From: Lophius americanus | Lineage: Eukaryota; Chordata; Actinopteri; Lophiiformes; Lophiidae | Length of the DNA: 64,000 nt | Assembly (NCBI GenBank): GCA_037951165.1 | Contig: JBBDHG010000101.1 | Location: 1,196,001-1,260,000, forward strand | Direction of reading: 5' to 3' | Translations under genes and position numbers: made by a program | In this document: piece by piece, positions 49,501 to 61,400 of the stretch | Layout of the letters: each line of letters opens with the position of its first letter | Position numbering within the stretch: the stretch's first letter is position 1 | Notes under the pieces: generated by a model | The model's input: only the letters and a program-made list of their open reading frames with translations | Database searches by the model: none | What the model was told of the DNA's origin: nothing

Positions 49501-52362
49501 CTGTAAGCCTGGAATCTCAAAATGAGTTATTTTTTTTTCATTTGAACTTACATTAGAGAGGTGACAGAGGGAAGAGAGATGAATGGAAAATGACATCACA
49601 ATGTGATAAGCAGCAAAAGTGACAGGGTTTCAGATGTTTTATGTCATGTGTCATACTGACCAGCAGAACTCCAACATACATCTCTGATGAAGACCGGCCT
49701 GGCACCAGACCACAGAAGCAAACCTCCCCTGTATAGACATTGTCCTCCTGGGGGAAACGCACCCGCTGGCCAATATGGAACAATGGAGGTGACACCGGGG
49801 CTCGGATGTGGACCTGGTTTTGAGCTGCGACAGGCACTGATTCAGCAGTACGAGACAGGATGTTAAGGAATTGGGGTTGAGGAGGGCTACTGGGATGATG
49901 CTGGTGGAAACTAATGTGACGGCTGGACAGCTGAATATGTTGATTTGGATTGGTTGTTGCGATATTGTTATTATTGTAAGGGTGACTGTTGCTAGAGGGA
50001 TTGCTGCTGCTGCGTTCCCTCTCATGGGCTCGCTCCTGTGCATCAGAGCTATTGTTGCGAAACCAGTGGCGGAGCCTGATGTGACTAACTGGAAGGAAAA
50101 GGGCACAGCCTTCTGGACAGCTGAAGAGCCGGTGGCCCTTATAGGAACCGCTGCACACTCCTTTGCCGACTGCTGAACCCTGAAAATAAATAAGACAAAG
50201 TATTTACAGCTTACCTCAAAGGAGACTGTGTGTTCTTATGGTCACAGCACATGCAATGCTATTGATTTTCTATGTGGGAATAAATTATTTTCTTTGTTTA
50301 TTTGATGAGGAAAAATTTAAACTTAGTTTTTGTTGAATTTAAGTATACAATTTTATTTATCCTATTCAATTATTGATGTAATTCATTCATTTTTATATAG
50401 TCCCTTCTTATCACTAGTTATAGAGCTATCATTTTCATGCTCGATGCCCCCCCCCCCATAATTACACATTTTGAAGCACTCAAACCAATAATCATGGATT
50501 TAAGTAATCAATAGTTTACTTGAATAAAAGTACTAACACAACAATCTGAAAGTATCCCACTGCATTTAAAGGTCCTAAATTCTAAAACCTACTTACTTTG
50601 TGAAATAATTAACAGAAAAATGTACTTAAAGTATCAAAGTAAAAGTGCTCATTGTGCAGTAGAATTGATTACTATAACCACTTGCATTAATGCATTGGAC
50701 AATTTTAATGCTGTAGAGGATGACTTTATAAAAAAAAATCTATTTCTTTATCGGGATTTGTCATATTCACAGCAAAAACAATCTTGGACACAATGAAAAG
50801 TCCAATTTTAATTTTTGTGAACAAGAAATCCAATTCAAGTGTACCTTGAGCTGCACTCCAAAAATCACAGCGCTCCCCCCTCGGGTCAAAGGTCCAACAT
50901 ATTTAAGCTCTGCCTCTGCCAGCTCATCCTGTTTTCCGATTTGGACCCACAGCGGAGTACCAACCTGCAAATTAGCTAACTGCTGCAGTTTCATGGGATT
51001 GCCTGGAAATGAAAAACAAATTACAATGGAACAATAACATTCTAACCACTAGGGAAGGAGTTAATGGTCTATCAAACTGTGATCTAGCATTACTTCCCAT
51101 TTTCCACTTAAAAGACCTACGTTTAAACTCCTGAGAACTTTTTAACATCATAAAGATCCCATGTTCCTCTTTCAACAAAAATATAGATAAGCCATTCTTT
51201 TAAGCAAATCTTTATTTCTGCTGATACAAGATTTTGAAAATGTACACCAGTGTTGAATAAAACACTATAAAATTACTTGTTACTACTGCAATACCGCTAT
51301 AATTTTATCATTTTTGCTCCTGCGGCACATCTTATTGATAATAGACAGCATTTATCGGTGGGGATACATTTGGGTTGCAAGTGGTTCTTGAGGACACATT
51401 CACAGTTAGAGGGCAGCTACATAGAAGAGGAAGTGTTGCGGACATTGGCCTGTGCGTCCAATCAAAGCATACTGGGTTTAATGGAGGGCCATGCTAAATC
51501 AGAGGATTTTAGAAAGAAGGGGAATACGGTGGTATGGAAATGGACATTATAAGAAAAATAATGTGTTTTTTGACCATGAAGCATGTAAACTTATTTTTAA
51601 AAACGCCCAAAAGACAAGCATGAATATGTAAAAGAACATAATATTCCCCCTGTAACATCAATCCATTACACGCATGTCCATAATTCAAATAAACTATGCT
51701 AATACAAGTACATACCCAGCACATTCCTGGTGTTTACTATTAATTTATATTTACTGCTCTTGCAACTGGTGCAATCTGTGAGATAACTCATAAATTAATG
51801 TTATTACTTAGAAGTCTTAGACGAGCCTCTGGATCAGACACGGGCTCCAACAGGCCACTTAGTTCAGCCGGGACCTCAAGCAAGTACTTCCTCTCTACTT
51901 TTAACATGATGTCATTGTCCAACACCTGCAGGAGAACAAACACAGGGAGAAAGACAAACTTGTATGAGAGAACAGGAAAAAAATCAGAGGCAAGTGCCAA
52001 GCTCAGAATACGGGGAAATTAGTTTTGATTACACCTCACCCCCCTTTGAGATTCTCTCATTCAAACTGTAACGCATTGCCATAATGGGAGTAACATTTCC
52101 ATATGACCAAACGAGGAGAGCAATGCTCAGACACAATCAAAACGGTTTAACATAAAGTGTGTATGAAAATAATCATATTGGCAAATAGCGTGAACAAATA
52201 TTGATTGGCAAAGGCAATATGTTACAGCAACTTATTCCACACAATATTCTTCTGGATCATCCTAATAATAAATTACTGACAAATCTTTGTAGATTGTCAT
52301 TCATCCAGGTCTTGGTAATTGAAGTGGGTTGAATCCAACCCAATTCAATAACAGAAGACCAG

Positions 52363-52396
<34 letters not shown>

Positions 52397-53315
52397 CCTC
52401 AATCAATTGCTAATAGTTTTCTTAATCCTTATTACATATTTCTTGGTTGTTATCAACTTACATATTTATGTTTTGTGAGTCCTCATATACTTTCATATGG
52501 CAAATAAAATCCTACATATCAAACAGGACTTTCTCCTCCTCAGTGGACCGCCCCCTGACCGCTGGTTTCTCCCAGGACTCTATCCTTGGCAGCTTAGCCT
52601 TTGCATATACATAATGCCACTGGGTCCTATTATAAACATGTTCACACACACACAAGTGGCACACATATTTTTTTGCAAGGAATAGTTACTCGAATGGCGG
52701 GGGACATTAAAGGGTTAATTCAAAGCAGTACTGTTAACAGCCATAACCTATGTAGGTTATCGACATAACACCGCCCGTCTAATGCTAATTACTGGTGAAA
52801 CTCAGTTTCAGTCTAATAATTAAGACAAACTGGACAGAACTCAAGCCAACAGGCCATAATCTGTGGCCTGTTGTGATGGCTGGTTGACTGGATCATGGCA
52901 GCTCCAATACTGCAGGTCTAGTTAGGTGTTCTGAAAAGTGGTCTAGGGGAGGACAACCAGCATCAGGTTATGGGTACCTAAGGCTCATTCATGCTCAAAC
53001 ACAGTTTAGCCTCTGTGTTTTCTGGTACCAAAGCAGATTTACTGTAGCAAACTGGTGAAAAACTGACTGCTGGTTCTGATAGAAAGGTGTCAAGACAAAG
53101 AGTGCATTGCAGAGCTGTTTGGTGAAAAAAATTATGTACATCTATAATACCTTGACCCAAAGCCAGTCTCCTCTGCTCCTGTCTTGCTCTTGGCACATGA
53201 ACCCGCGCTGCAGCCGAATGGTACCGTCCAGTTGGTCCTGCACCTTCAGGTCGGTCGAGAACAAGAATATTTTGGGGGGGCGGCGCTTCCTGTTTGACTC
53301 AGGAGCTCCTGACAT
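40562..53315 (-). CDS. cyld: CYLD lysine-63/Met1 deubiquitinase
   Basis: Removes K63- and M1-linked ubiquitin chains from NF-kB/JNK signalling proteins. Sixteen minus-strand coding exons, one frame (2943 nt, 980 aa; human 956): 53151-53315, 51808-51925, 50845-51002, 49661-50179, 49237-49342, 47370-47836, 45632-45797, 45358-45499, 44443-44565, 43422-43513, 43215-43278, 41608-41809, 41407-41515, 41155-41273, 40838-41045, 40562-40746. Three CAP-Gly-type domains: about 110-190, 275-355 (with VGNWDGTYKG) and 478-550. The USP triad is present: Cys606 (GHLNSCYLD), His895 (ETSHYVSF), Asp913 (LFFDSMADRDG). The B-box zinc ligands (CSICQ, CLQCY, CQTCNTQVHSH) are kept. Extra proline-rich stretches lie at 357-460 and 723-750. 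Ends in LSLYK as in human. Intron 11 (41810-43214) shows nothing recognisable. A teleost a/b paralogue cannot be assigned here. Confidence 0.95.
46110..46505. repeat. Palindrome-ended dispersed repeat (CTCCTTGG end)
   Basis: Ends with 'aaatattgtctccttggccg' + AGG, and internally has 'atgatccggatcacaattaa' and 'aaatccattctgaacc'. This is the family whose opposite end lies at 28.27-28.45 kb. It lies in cyld intron 6 (45798-47369) and has no ORF. Confidence 0.45.
48166..49190 (-). mobile_element. Tc1-like transposon, longest copy, both ends present (cyld intron 5)
   Basis: About 1.03 kb with facing termini: GATCAGCCATAACATAATAA at the left and TTATTATGTTATGGCTGATC at the right, each next to TA. 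The minus strand encodes a broken transposase: HGRSKLIDAHGERR (from 48910), then a deletion/frameshift, then GRRMAPGCTMGIRQAKRDSV and ML (about 48620-48680). The C-terminal part follows toward 48170. Frame breaks make it inactive. It is the reference copy in this window for the smaller derivatives. Confidence 0.8.
50470..50670. repeat. Dispersed fish repeat with stuttering AAGTA motif (fragment 3)
   Basis: ACTTGAATAAAAGTACTAAC, then AAATGTACTTAAAGTATC and AAAGTAAAAGTGCTCATTGT-GCAG. These are typical end words of the teleost repeat also seen at 2.4 and 21.7 kb. Located in cyld intron 3; a C-run (50447-50457) precedes it. Confidence 0.55.
52366..52394. repeat. (TA)n microsatellite
   Basis: Pure TA tract in cyld intron 1 (counting coding exons). 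Confidence 0.95.
52520..52665 (+). mobile_element. L2-like LINE reverse-transcriptase scrap
   Basis: 'ggactctatccttggcagct' followed by an open LCIYIMPLGPIINMFTH piece. This corresponds to the RT segment just before the ADDTQ box of L2-type elements (usual GSILGPLLF.IYMLPLG.II). Confidence 0.55.
52870..53140 (+). mobile_element. Tc1-like deletion derivative next to cyld exon 1
   Basis: Plus-strand degraded 5' half of the TACACCGATCAGCC family: 'gttgtgatggctgg', 'actgcaggtct', 'taaggctcattcatgctc', and then 'actgctggttctgatagaaa' + GGTGTC. At about 53115-53125 it passes into an A-rich stretch where the 3' terminus would follow, as in the 0.6 and 16.5 kb copies. It stops about 10 bp short of the splice donor of the first coding exon. 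Confidence 0.55.
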
Positions 53316-53370
53316 CTTGTGCGTATCTTTAAATGTAGCTGGCTCACCGAGAAATTCAACCTCTCATTTT

Positions 53371-53700
53371 CCTGTCAAATTGAGATGAATAGTTATTCAC
53401 AATGAAATGTCAAGAGTAGATAGGACTTATTTGCCTTAAGTGTCACCGGGTGTCGACGGTTAAGTAGCTAATCTTCACATTTAAACTTTCCTCACAATTC
53501 CAACATAATTCCTGTTGTAAAAGCCGTTAAAATGGCATTACTTACATTTCCGACTAGTGAATGAAACGCGAGTTTGACTTTAAAAACAACTTTAGACGTT
53601 CATTAGACACTTACCGACTTCTCAAACTTCGAACGTTTCCCATCCAATTTTCCGAAGCAACGCTTTAATAACAAACCATACCGTCGAACAGGAAGAAGTT
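53371..53700 (-). promoter_or_regulatory. cyld: cyld untranslated first exon and promoter region
   Basis: The coding-start exon probably begins at 53371, after an acceptor (TTTGACAG, AG at 53373/53372). It has a short upstream ATG with an in-frame stop three codons on. A consensus donor, AGTCG|GTAAGTGTC, at 53615/53614 marks a likely noncoding exon 1 reaching toward 53.68 kb. Only about 0.5 kb separates this from the inferred end of the upstream cyclase transcript. Confidence 0.45.
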
Positions 53701-54226
53701 TGATAGACAGCGATCAGAGCCAATAGCGAGTTATGGTAGTTCAGTAGGACTTTCCCAGCCAATCGGAGTACAGGTAGGCGTTGCTGTGATTGTGTGTGCG
53801 TGTGTTTTGGCGAGATTCCAGTTCTTAATAAAAAAAGATACTGTAAGTGGTTCTGAGTGTAAAAACTTTTTTTTTGTTGTAAAAAACCAAATACAATTGT
53901 AAAGACAAACATAATACTTTTTATATACATGTCGGACTAACTTTTGAACAATTCGTTTTTAAAAATGTTTTCAGCGTGCACATTCTAGTTAGGAAATGAC
54001 CAGTTAACATTGCATTTATATACTTAAAAGAAAGTTAATTGATTAGCTCTATATTAGCAATTTTTAATTTAGTTAATAGTTAATTTTTGATTATATTATA
54101 GTACAATTGTTCTAGGAATTTCGCATGATGTCCCATGTATCCTGAAGTATCTCTCAGTAACTCTACTTGAAAAACATTTCTTTGTCATGTACGCAAAAGA
54201 AGCTGTCAACATCCACAAACTTTTTT

Positions 54227-54232
54227 TTTATT
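54227..54232 (-). terminator. adcy7: Candidate adcy7 poly(A) signal
   Basis: AATAAA on the minus strand, 1.24 kb past the stop codon, in an A/T-rich block with a T-run beside it. It would place the transcript end just before the cyld promoter. Low certainty. Confidence 0.35.
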
Positions 54233-55472
54233 ACATTATAAATAAAATATAAAAATATTTTCCTGTACAAAGTAGTTTTTCTAACATTCACACATCACAT
54301 CATCATCCCTCTGACACAAGTACTACATATCTCTTTCAAAAAAGTGTAAGGTCAAATGTGTATTATCAAACTCATCCTTTTTTGTGACTGCAGATGCGTT
54401 ATAGCATTAAGCGCCATATTCAAGATGAATCTTGATATTAATTCAAATCAACCTGGTTGTTATAAATCTCTGGCCCCATCGGTACCAAGTGGTTTCTGAC
54501 TATTATGGTGTGTGACACCTTAAACTTACCAGTTTCCTTTTGTACATAATGAAGTTAAATTAAGAAGGGGCTGAATGTTTCATCTAAATTTATGTTGTAG
54601 GTAAAACTATGCAGAGTTTCAAAATCCAACCAGTTGTTATAATTGTACAATAGTACTATATAGTGAATGATCTCAAGTCCTCTCAGATTTCTCATGTCAG
54701 CCCTTGCAGGCGGGGTTACAATCAGAGAAGTGTTTCCAGTACTCCATTTATCCTTCATTTAGACACACAGTGTTCTGTACCTATAGAAACATCTTAGCTG
54801 CAAAATAAGCAAAGCGCAAATGCTGTTTCTGACATTAGTTAAACAAACTGTAGCGTCATCTTTTCATCTTCAAAAAGTGTTCTTGTGCTTAATTTATACA
54901 CACATCCTTCATAAGACCACATTATCTCTCACAGTCATGGCTCATCATTCGTTATTTTTTCAAATGAATGAATCATGATCACTGATGGACAATGGAGGGA
55001 TTTAGCCAATAGTAAGTGTTCCACAAATAATGTATTGCAGTATGTGCTTTGAGAATCATTGAGTACAGAAGAAACACAGTTTACCATTCAATAGTCCATG
55101 AGTAGAAAGCTCTCAGCTTCCATTTGCCAGTTTTAGCCTTCATTTAACCGGTCAGGATTTAACATATTCTCATCAAAAATACAAAGGCAGCTCCTCCACA
55201 GGTCATATCCTATGTTGCTAAAGTACATTTCTCTCTCAGCGCTAACTCAGTTCTCCTGCACTTGCCGAGTACGGGGATGGTAAACAGGCTGTCTTTCGCC
55301 ACTGATTTGACCGGTGTTTCCCTCTATGAGAAACCAGAATGATTCAAGAGGTGTCAAGGTTTGTTTCAATCCAACAGGCCCACATATCCGGCTTGTCACT
55401 AAAGCAAACTTTAAAGCATTTGTAGCAAATGTTCAGATCCAGGTCTGAGTCATGAGTTTGTGTGTGAGGAGG

Positions 55473-58400
55473 TCAGAACTGAAGAGATGATTGGTCAGGG
55501 TTTACAAAGTAGGTGGTGAGTTCCCCTTTGCCCTTCACGTTTACTACCCCTCTGAGAGTGACGCTGTATCCAACACTCTCCAATATCTGGGCCGTCTCCT
55601 CCGTCACCTGGAAGCAGAATGAGCAGATATGTTATGGAGAGAATGTATGTATTTTTTCTGTCATCAATTGAAACATTAATTTGCGGCATTTGATTTTAAG
55701 TTATTCGAATCGTCATTTCCATCCACAGTGGTCACTATATAAAAACTGTCTTCAGGAGAAATATTACAACAAAACCTTCAGATATGCTAAGGTGGATTTA
55801 AAAAGAAGAAGACATCGGCCCCTTTAACACAGCCTTTTCAGACCAGGCTGATACGCCTTTTTTCCACTCAAACAATGTGCAGACGTTATTAGGGACTTTG
55901 GTTCTGCTACCGCTGAGACCGCAGCTTAGCTACTGACAAAGGCAAATCAGACGTCTGAATAAACACAAGGCCGAAAGGCAGGACCAGGGTTCGATATGAT
56001 GACTTATGTGATGAATCATCAGTGGAAGAGACAGTAGCTGTTTGCAGATAACTCAAAGAAGAAGCCACGTAACTCAGGCAGCCATTGGTGAAGATTCGGA
56101 AAATTTGTTTAATACATTTGTTTTCATGTTTTGTTTTTGTATAAGAATGAAAACACACAACTCATTTAACTTTTCATGAAACCATCTTGTATAGATCTAC
56201 AATTTGGGAACTTAGAATCCGTCTCTCCTTTATTCGTAGAATAGTTTATGACTGTCTTAAAACAGAAGTCAGGTTTACACATGGACAATGAAACAGACAT
56301 GAAAGATTGTGAATCTATCCATTAAATGAAAAGTTGCATATTGTACAAAAACACTTAATCTACATTCCTTATATACTTGTAATTCCTTAAGATCCAGAAC
56401 AACAGTGTGTGCTTTTCGTTTTATCTTGTCCTTATTTATTAATATACTATTGCCTTGTAACTCTTGTCTCACATAAATAGGGTGACATTGTATAATATGA
56501 ATCACAAAAATGGCCAACAGTAAAGCAGTTATTTCAAAAGTTTAAAGGAAAAAAAAAGAAGTGATTTACATAAAGACAGAATGCAGGAAATGTTTCAGCC
56601 TAAAGGCCAACCCTCCACCTCTTTTTCCCTGACCTGTATCTTGTCCAGTACTCCTGTGCTGTCCATCCTACTGGCCACATTAACAGAGTTCCCCCAGATG
56701 TCATACTGAGGTTTTTGAGCTCCAATCACTCCTGCAATCACTGGACCATGGTTTATTCCTGAGAGGGATGATTACATGTTCAGAAAGATGCATTTCTCCT
56801 TCTTGGGGGTTTAATTGCAGTTTTGCATGCACCAAAATTTCCAGTGTATTTTTGTGATTTCTTTGCCACTATAACTTTTTGATTTAATCTCCTACTTAAA
56901 ACATTTATTATACGGTTTTGGCATTTCTTTGTAAATTCAATCACAGGAATGGTGCACATCACTGAGCAATGTGCAAAATCTGTCAATATTCCACAAGTTT
57001 GAAAAAGAAAAACATTTTGTGTCATCAATGTCCGCATTCGGTCATTCATTGATTCATCATTCAACGTGACATTATCTGATTTAACACTTTCAATCGCAGT
57101 AGTTTTACCTTGAAATGGTAGAATAACATCTGGGACAAAGTATCAAGACTTAGCCATCGGTCTATTAGAATGATCAACAAATATATCAGCATTGATCTTG
57201 AATAGACTCACCGATCCTGAGTTTGAAGCTATTAAAAGAGTGCGTGTTGATAAGCTCCAGTTTGCCCATCAGAGCAATGGCAAACTCCACCATGGAGCGC
57301 ACGTGACTGTAGGACATCTCAACTTTCTGTAGAGGGAGCCAGAGCTAATGTTAAAGTGGGACTAATTTCTGAACAAGAAGCTTTATTTTTAAATGTCCTG
57401 CAAAATATTTTGACAAATTGATGAATGATTAATGAGAGACTGAGCAAACCTTTCTTTCATCCACTAGAGGCAAGTGTGTGAGCCCTGTAGCAGCCATGTA
57501 TGTACTACCAATTGTCTTTATCTTCTCCACTGAAGAGAATTTGGGCTTAGAGAGAAGCTGTGTGACACAGACATGACAACAAGGCAGAGTGAGATGGAAA
57601 AAAGTGAGTACAATAAGAGGCGGATCAAATGTTAGAACCTGGTGATGTTGACAAGATGGAGCATAATTTTATCGTCTTCCTCATACCTCATCAAAGTCGG
57701 ATATGATCTCATTGAGAAAGCGCAAACACTCCAGACCATCCCTGTTGGCACTGCTCTCGCTGTAAAATTCTTTAAACTGCGGAACCGAGGCAAACATGAT
57801 ACACACACAGTCATAGGACTGACTGTACAGGTCCTGAAAAAAAAAGAGTTTCAAAATAAATGTCTTGATGCCAATGAAAAATGCTCTCTTCTAATTTTCA
57901 CACCTGCTGAGATACCTTTGGTAAATAGATGTCCACAACCTCAATGTTAAAGTTAATTTCTAATTGTTCATATTTTCTAAATGATGGATGTCTACGTTTT
58001 GAGTAACTCCTTCTGTCATGGTTCTGGGGGCTGTTTCAAGAGGCGGGCCTTACTTACTCTGAGTTAGTGACTGAGCTTGAGCTTGACCAAGCCCGAGGTT
58101 TCAGAACATCTTGTATGAACATGCAACTCAGAGTTGGTTAACACCGACTTGAAGGGGTGCGCGCGTACTATTAAAAGCCATCATCGAAGGAGCTCAGATG
58201 CTGTGATTCACCATGGCAACCTGTGAGATGCTATGGTTGACATACTTTATGCCGATGAAGCAGGAGGTTTGAATGCGCTCAGGAAAACACAGTCACTGCT
58301 TTAACCACTGCTCAGTAGATAGATCGTTTAAAGGATTCCAGCAGTATGTCAACTGCACCACCGTCAACTAAAAACATTGGATAATGCGATGCATCAGTCC

Positions 58401-61400
58401 CAGATGCCTATAGAGCTGTCACCCTCCCCCTCTCGGTTCGGCTGACCACCATAGCATACTGCTTGCTCCTGCCTACACAGCTGTGGTAAAGAGGACAGAG
58501 AAAGTTATCAAGAACATCAAACAGAGGACACCCGACATCATTGAGAGGCTGCGCGGGTGCCTTGAAACCGCTGACTGGAATATCTTTTCATCCTCTTCTA
58601 CGGACGTGAGTGAGCAGGTGGAGACAGTGTCAGCATACATCTCTTTATGTGTGGAAAACATCATTCCCACCAAAAGCCCCATCATGCCGCCTTACTCAAA
58701 CTTGTATAATACTAAATGGTATGAGATAAATGTCACAGATAGAAGAACGGCAGGTTAATCAGGATATAAGATTAGCAGGAAATAAGAAGGGATGGGTAAG
58801 ACACACTATATCTCTGCTATACTTTGTATTCTTTACCTGGTTACGAACAGTTTTACCCATGAAGAAGGAGGCAACATGGAATGGCAGCACGTTCTGAAGG
58901 AGGACCTTATTGATATTCTCCATGGTCTCCATCTCCTCTCTCTCTGCCTGGAAACAATGGTCCAACAGGAAGTCTACACGGCAGCTCAGCTCATCCTGAG
59001 GGAAAGACAGGCTAAACGTCAATCTGGAGTTGAGTTAATTTGTTTCAGCATCAGCCAAAACTAATGTCAGAGATATAAAATTCTCCTTGGAAAGCGCATA
59101 TAAAAATAACATACCTGTCTGGCCAACAAAAGGCATACAGTGTAAAATATGATCAGCCAAATCCCAGACATGATCTGAGGATCTTTCAACACTCCCGGCC
59201 TGTGGAAAAACAAACAAGGATCAGCAACGCACTTTAACACCAGGGATGAGACATCATTTTTGAATAGTTAATAACGACTTGGAATGATTATCGTTCTCTT
59301 GTGGCAAGTAGTAGCATCTGCTGCCATCCGTAGGTCATTTGTGACTCTAAGCAGAGCTGTTTCTGTGCTGTGGGCGGAGCGGAAACATGACGGAAAGATT
59401 TCAAAGAGGTTGTTGTATTTGAGGTGGTCCTGGAGGTGGGCAGCAACTACTTTTTCCAGTACTTAGGAGTGGAATGGGAGTTGGAAATGGGCCTGTAATT
59501 TGCAAAAACTTCTGGATCAAGAGTGGGTTTTTTGCGGAGTGGTGTGATTATGGCAGCTTTTAGGGCGGGTGGAACAAATCCGGCCCGGAGGGATTCATTT
59601 TTTACAGCGCTGATCAGGGGACTGAAGGAAGAAATGTTATTTTCACTAGGGCTGTAGGAAAGGGGTCGAGGGCACAGGTGGACGGTTGAAACGTCCTGAT
59701 GATAAACTCAATTTCCTGCTGTGAGATTTCTGGGAAGCACTTTTATTTTATTTTATATTTTATATTATATATTTTATATTTTATATTTTATATTTTATAT
59801 TTTATATTTTATATTTTATATTTTATATTTTATATTTTTGATTTTATGTAGAAAATTGCTTGTGCGCTGCAAACTCTTGGTGAGTTTTGATAAATTGGCT
59901 CTGAACCCAGATTCCTTGACAGACTTGCAGTTGAATCGTATGTGACATCATCTGTTATTACAGACTGAACTGGTAAATAAGAGATTCTTCCCTTTGAATT
60001 TGTATGTGGGTGTGTGGGATAGAACGTGGGTATTCTCTGTGAACCTGTTACAATCAAATGGTATTTTTACTTGATATCCATCCCCAATTAATACTAGTTC
60101 CTGGTTCTAATGCTGTGGTTATTGCTGTATATGACATCTTTTATCCTTTTTGAAAGTGTAATATTGGGATGTTGCTTTGTTTGCATGTGTGCCTTTTATC
60201 TAAGTTCAACAGAAAACAGGACTATCACCAGTGCTTTTCCTTTCATTACATAATTCCCATGGCACAAGTGTCTTGTATTTCACAGTCAACGGGGTCCATT
60301 CGCCCTCTTCCATAAAAGCTTTTTAATAAATGATGGCAATAAAACTCCAGGAAAGAAACACAAAGTCAACTTTAGAGTGTCTGACAAATTGCTGGAAATC
60401 TAACACCTCCTGGTGATTGAAATAGACAACATTAATGAATGTGGACCAGACAAAAGTGAACTTTATTGGACTTAAGAGTCTCTGTGATTGAGAAGACAGC
60501 TAGCAAAACTGAAAATTTAGAATTTTACAGAATATATCAGTCAGAATATTACATATTTTGGCATACTGCATTGAACGTATTTCATGCAGTAATATATGAA
60601 AGAATAGTAAAATCTTATGACTGTGGCTAAAGGTCAAAAAATTTAAAAAAAGCCAAGTTAACACATTAACGATGCTTACAACAGATATTTAATTTGGACT
60701 CATCCAAATGTTTTTAAGAACCAGGATCCGGCATAGTTAGATAATCTCATTGTTGAATACAGTTTTTAGTTCAGTTGATTGATTTACTGTGACTATGTTG
60801 AGAGACTAAACATTTTATCACTAGAAAGCTAAATATAGCTGTTTAAGGTACAGTATAAATCATTAAAAAAAAATACAAACTGCTCTTCTTCAACTGGTTT
60901 CTCTATCAAAATTATCAAAAGTGATTAGTTACATCTGCAGTGTCACTCACTTGGTGTCGTTGTAAAGTAAGTCGACTAGGCAGTGCGCCCTCGGGGCATA
61001 AACATGGAGGAAGAGGGTCAGGTAAACCACCACGGCCAGGGTAAGTAGCAGTGCCTTGATAGACAAGCACGTTCTGACGAACACAATCACTCCCAGCATG
61101 GCGAGCAGGCAGCAGTACAGGTAGTACTGGATGTTTGGAGGAAGAGTTGGGTGGGAGGTAAAAAGAATATAGTTGTATGACAAGTTAATTTAAAGTAACA
61201 TACAGGAAGTAGAGGAAACTGAAGAATACATTAGTCTTTTATAAATGAAGAATGGAACATATTTGAATGCACTTCATTAGAGAAGAATCTGAAGCACCAA
61301 CAATTAATTAATCGCTGGATAGGCCAAAGAAAATATTATACTCGAGGCTACTTGGACATTCAATGTATTAAAGACACACTTTATGCATTGCCTGATTTGC

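Noticed and set aside
49871..50176. Plus-strand ORF of 101 aa
   Set aside because: Antisense of cyld exon 4.
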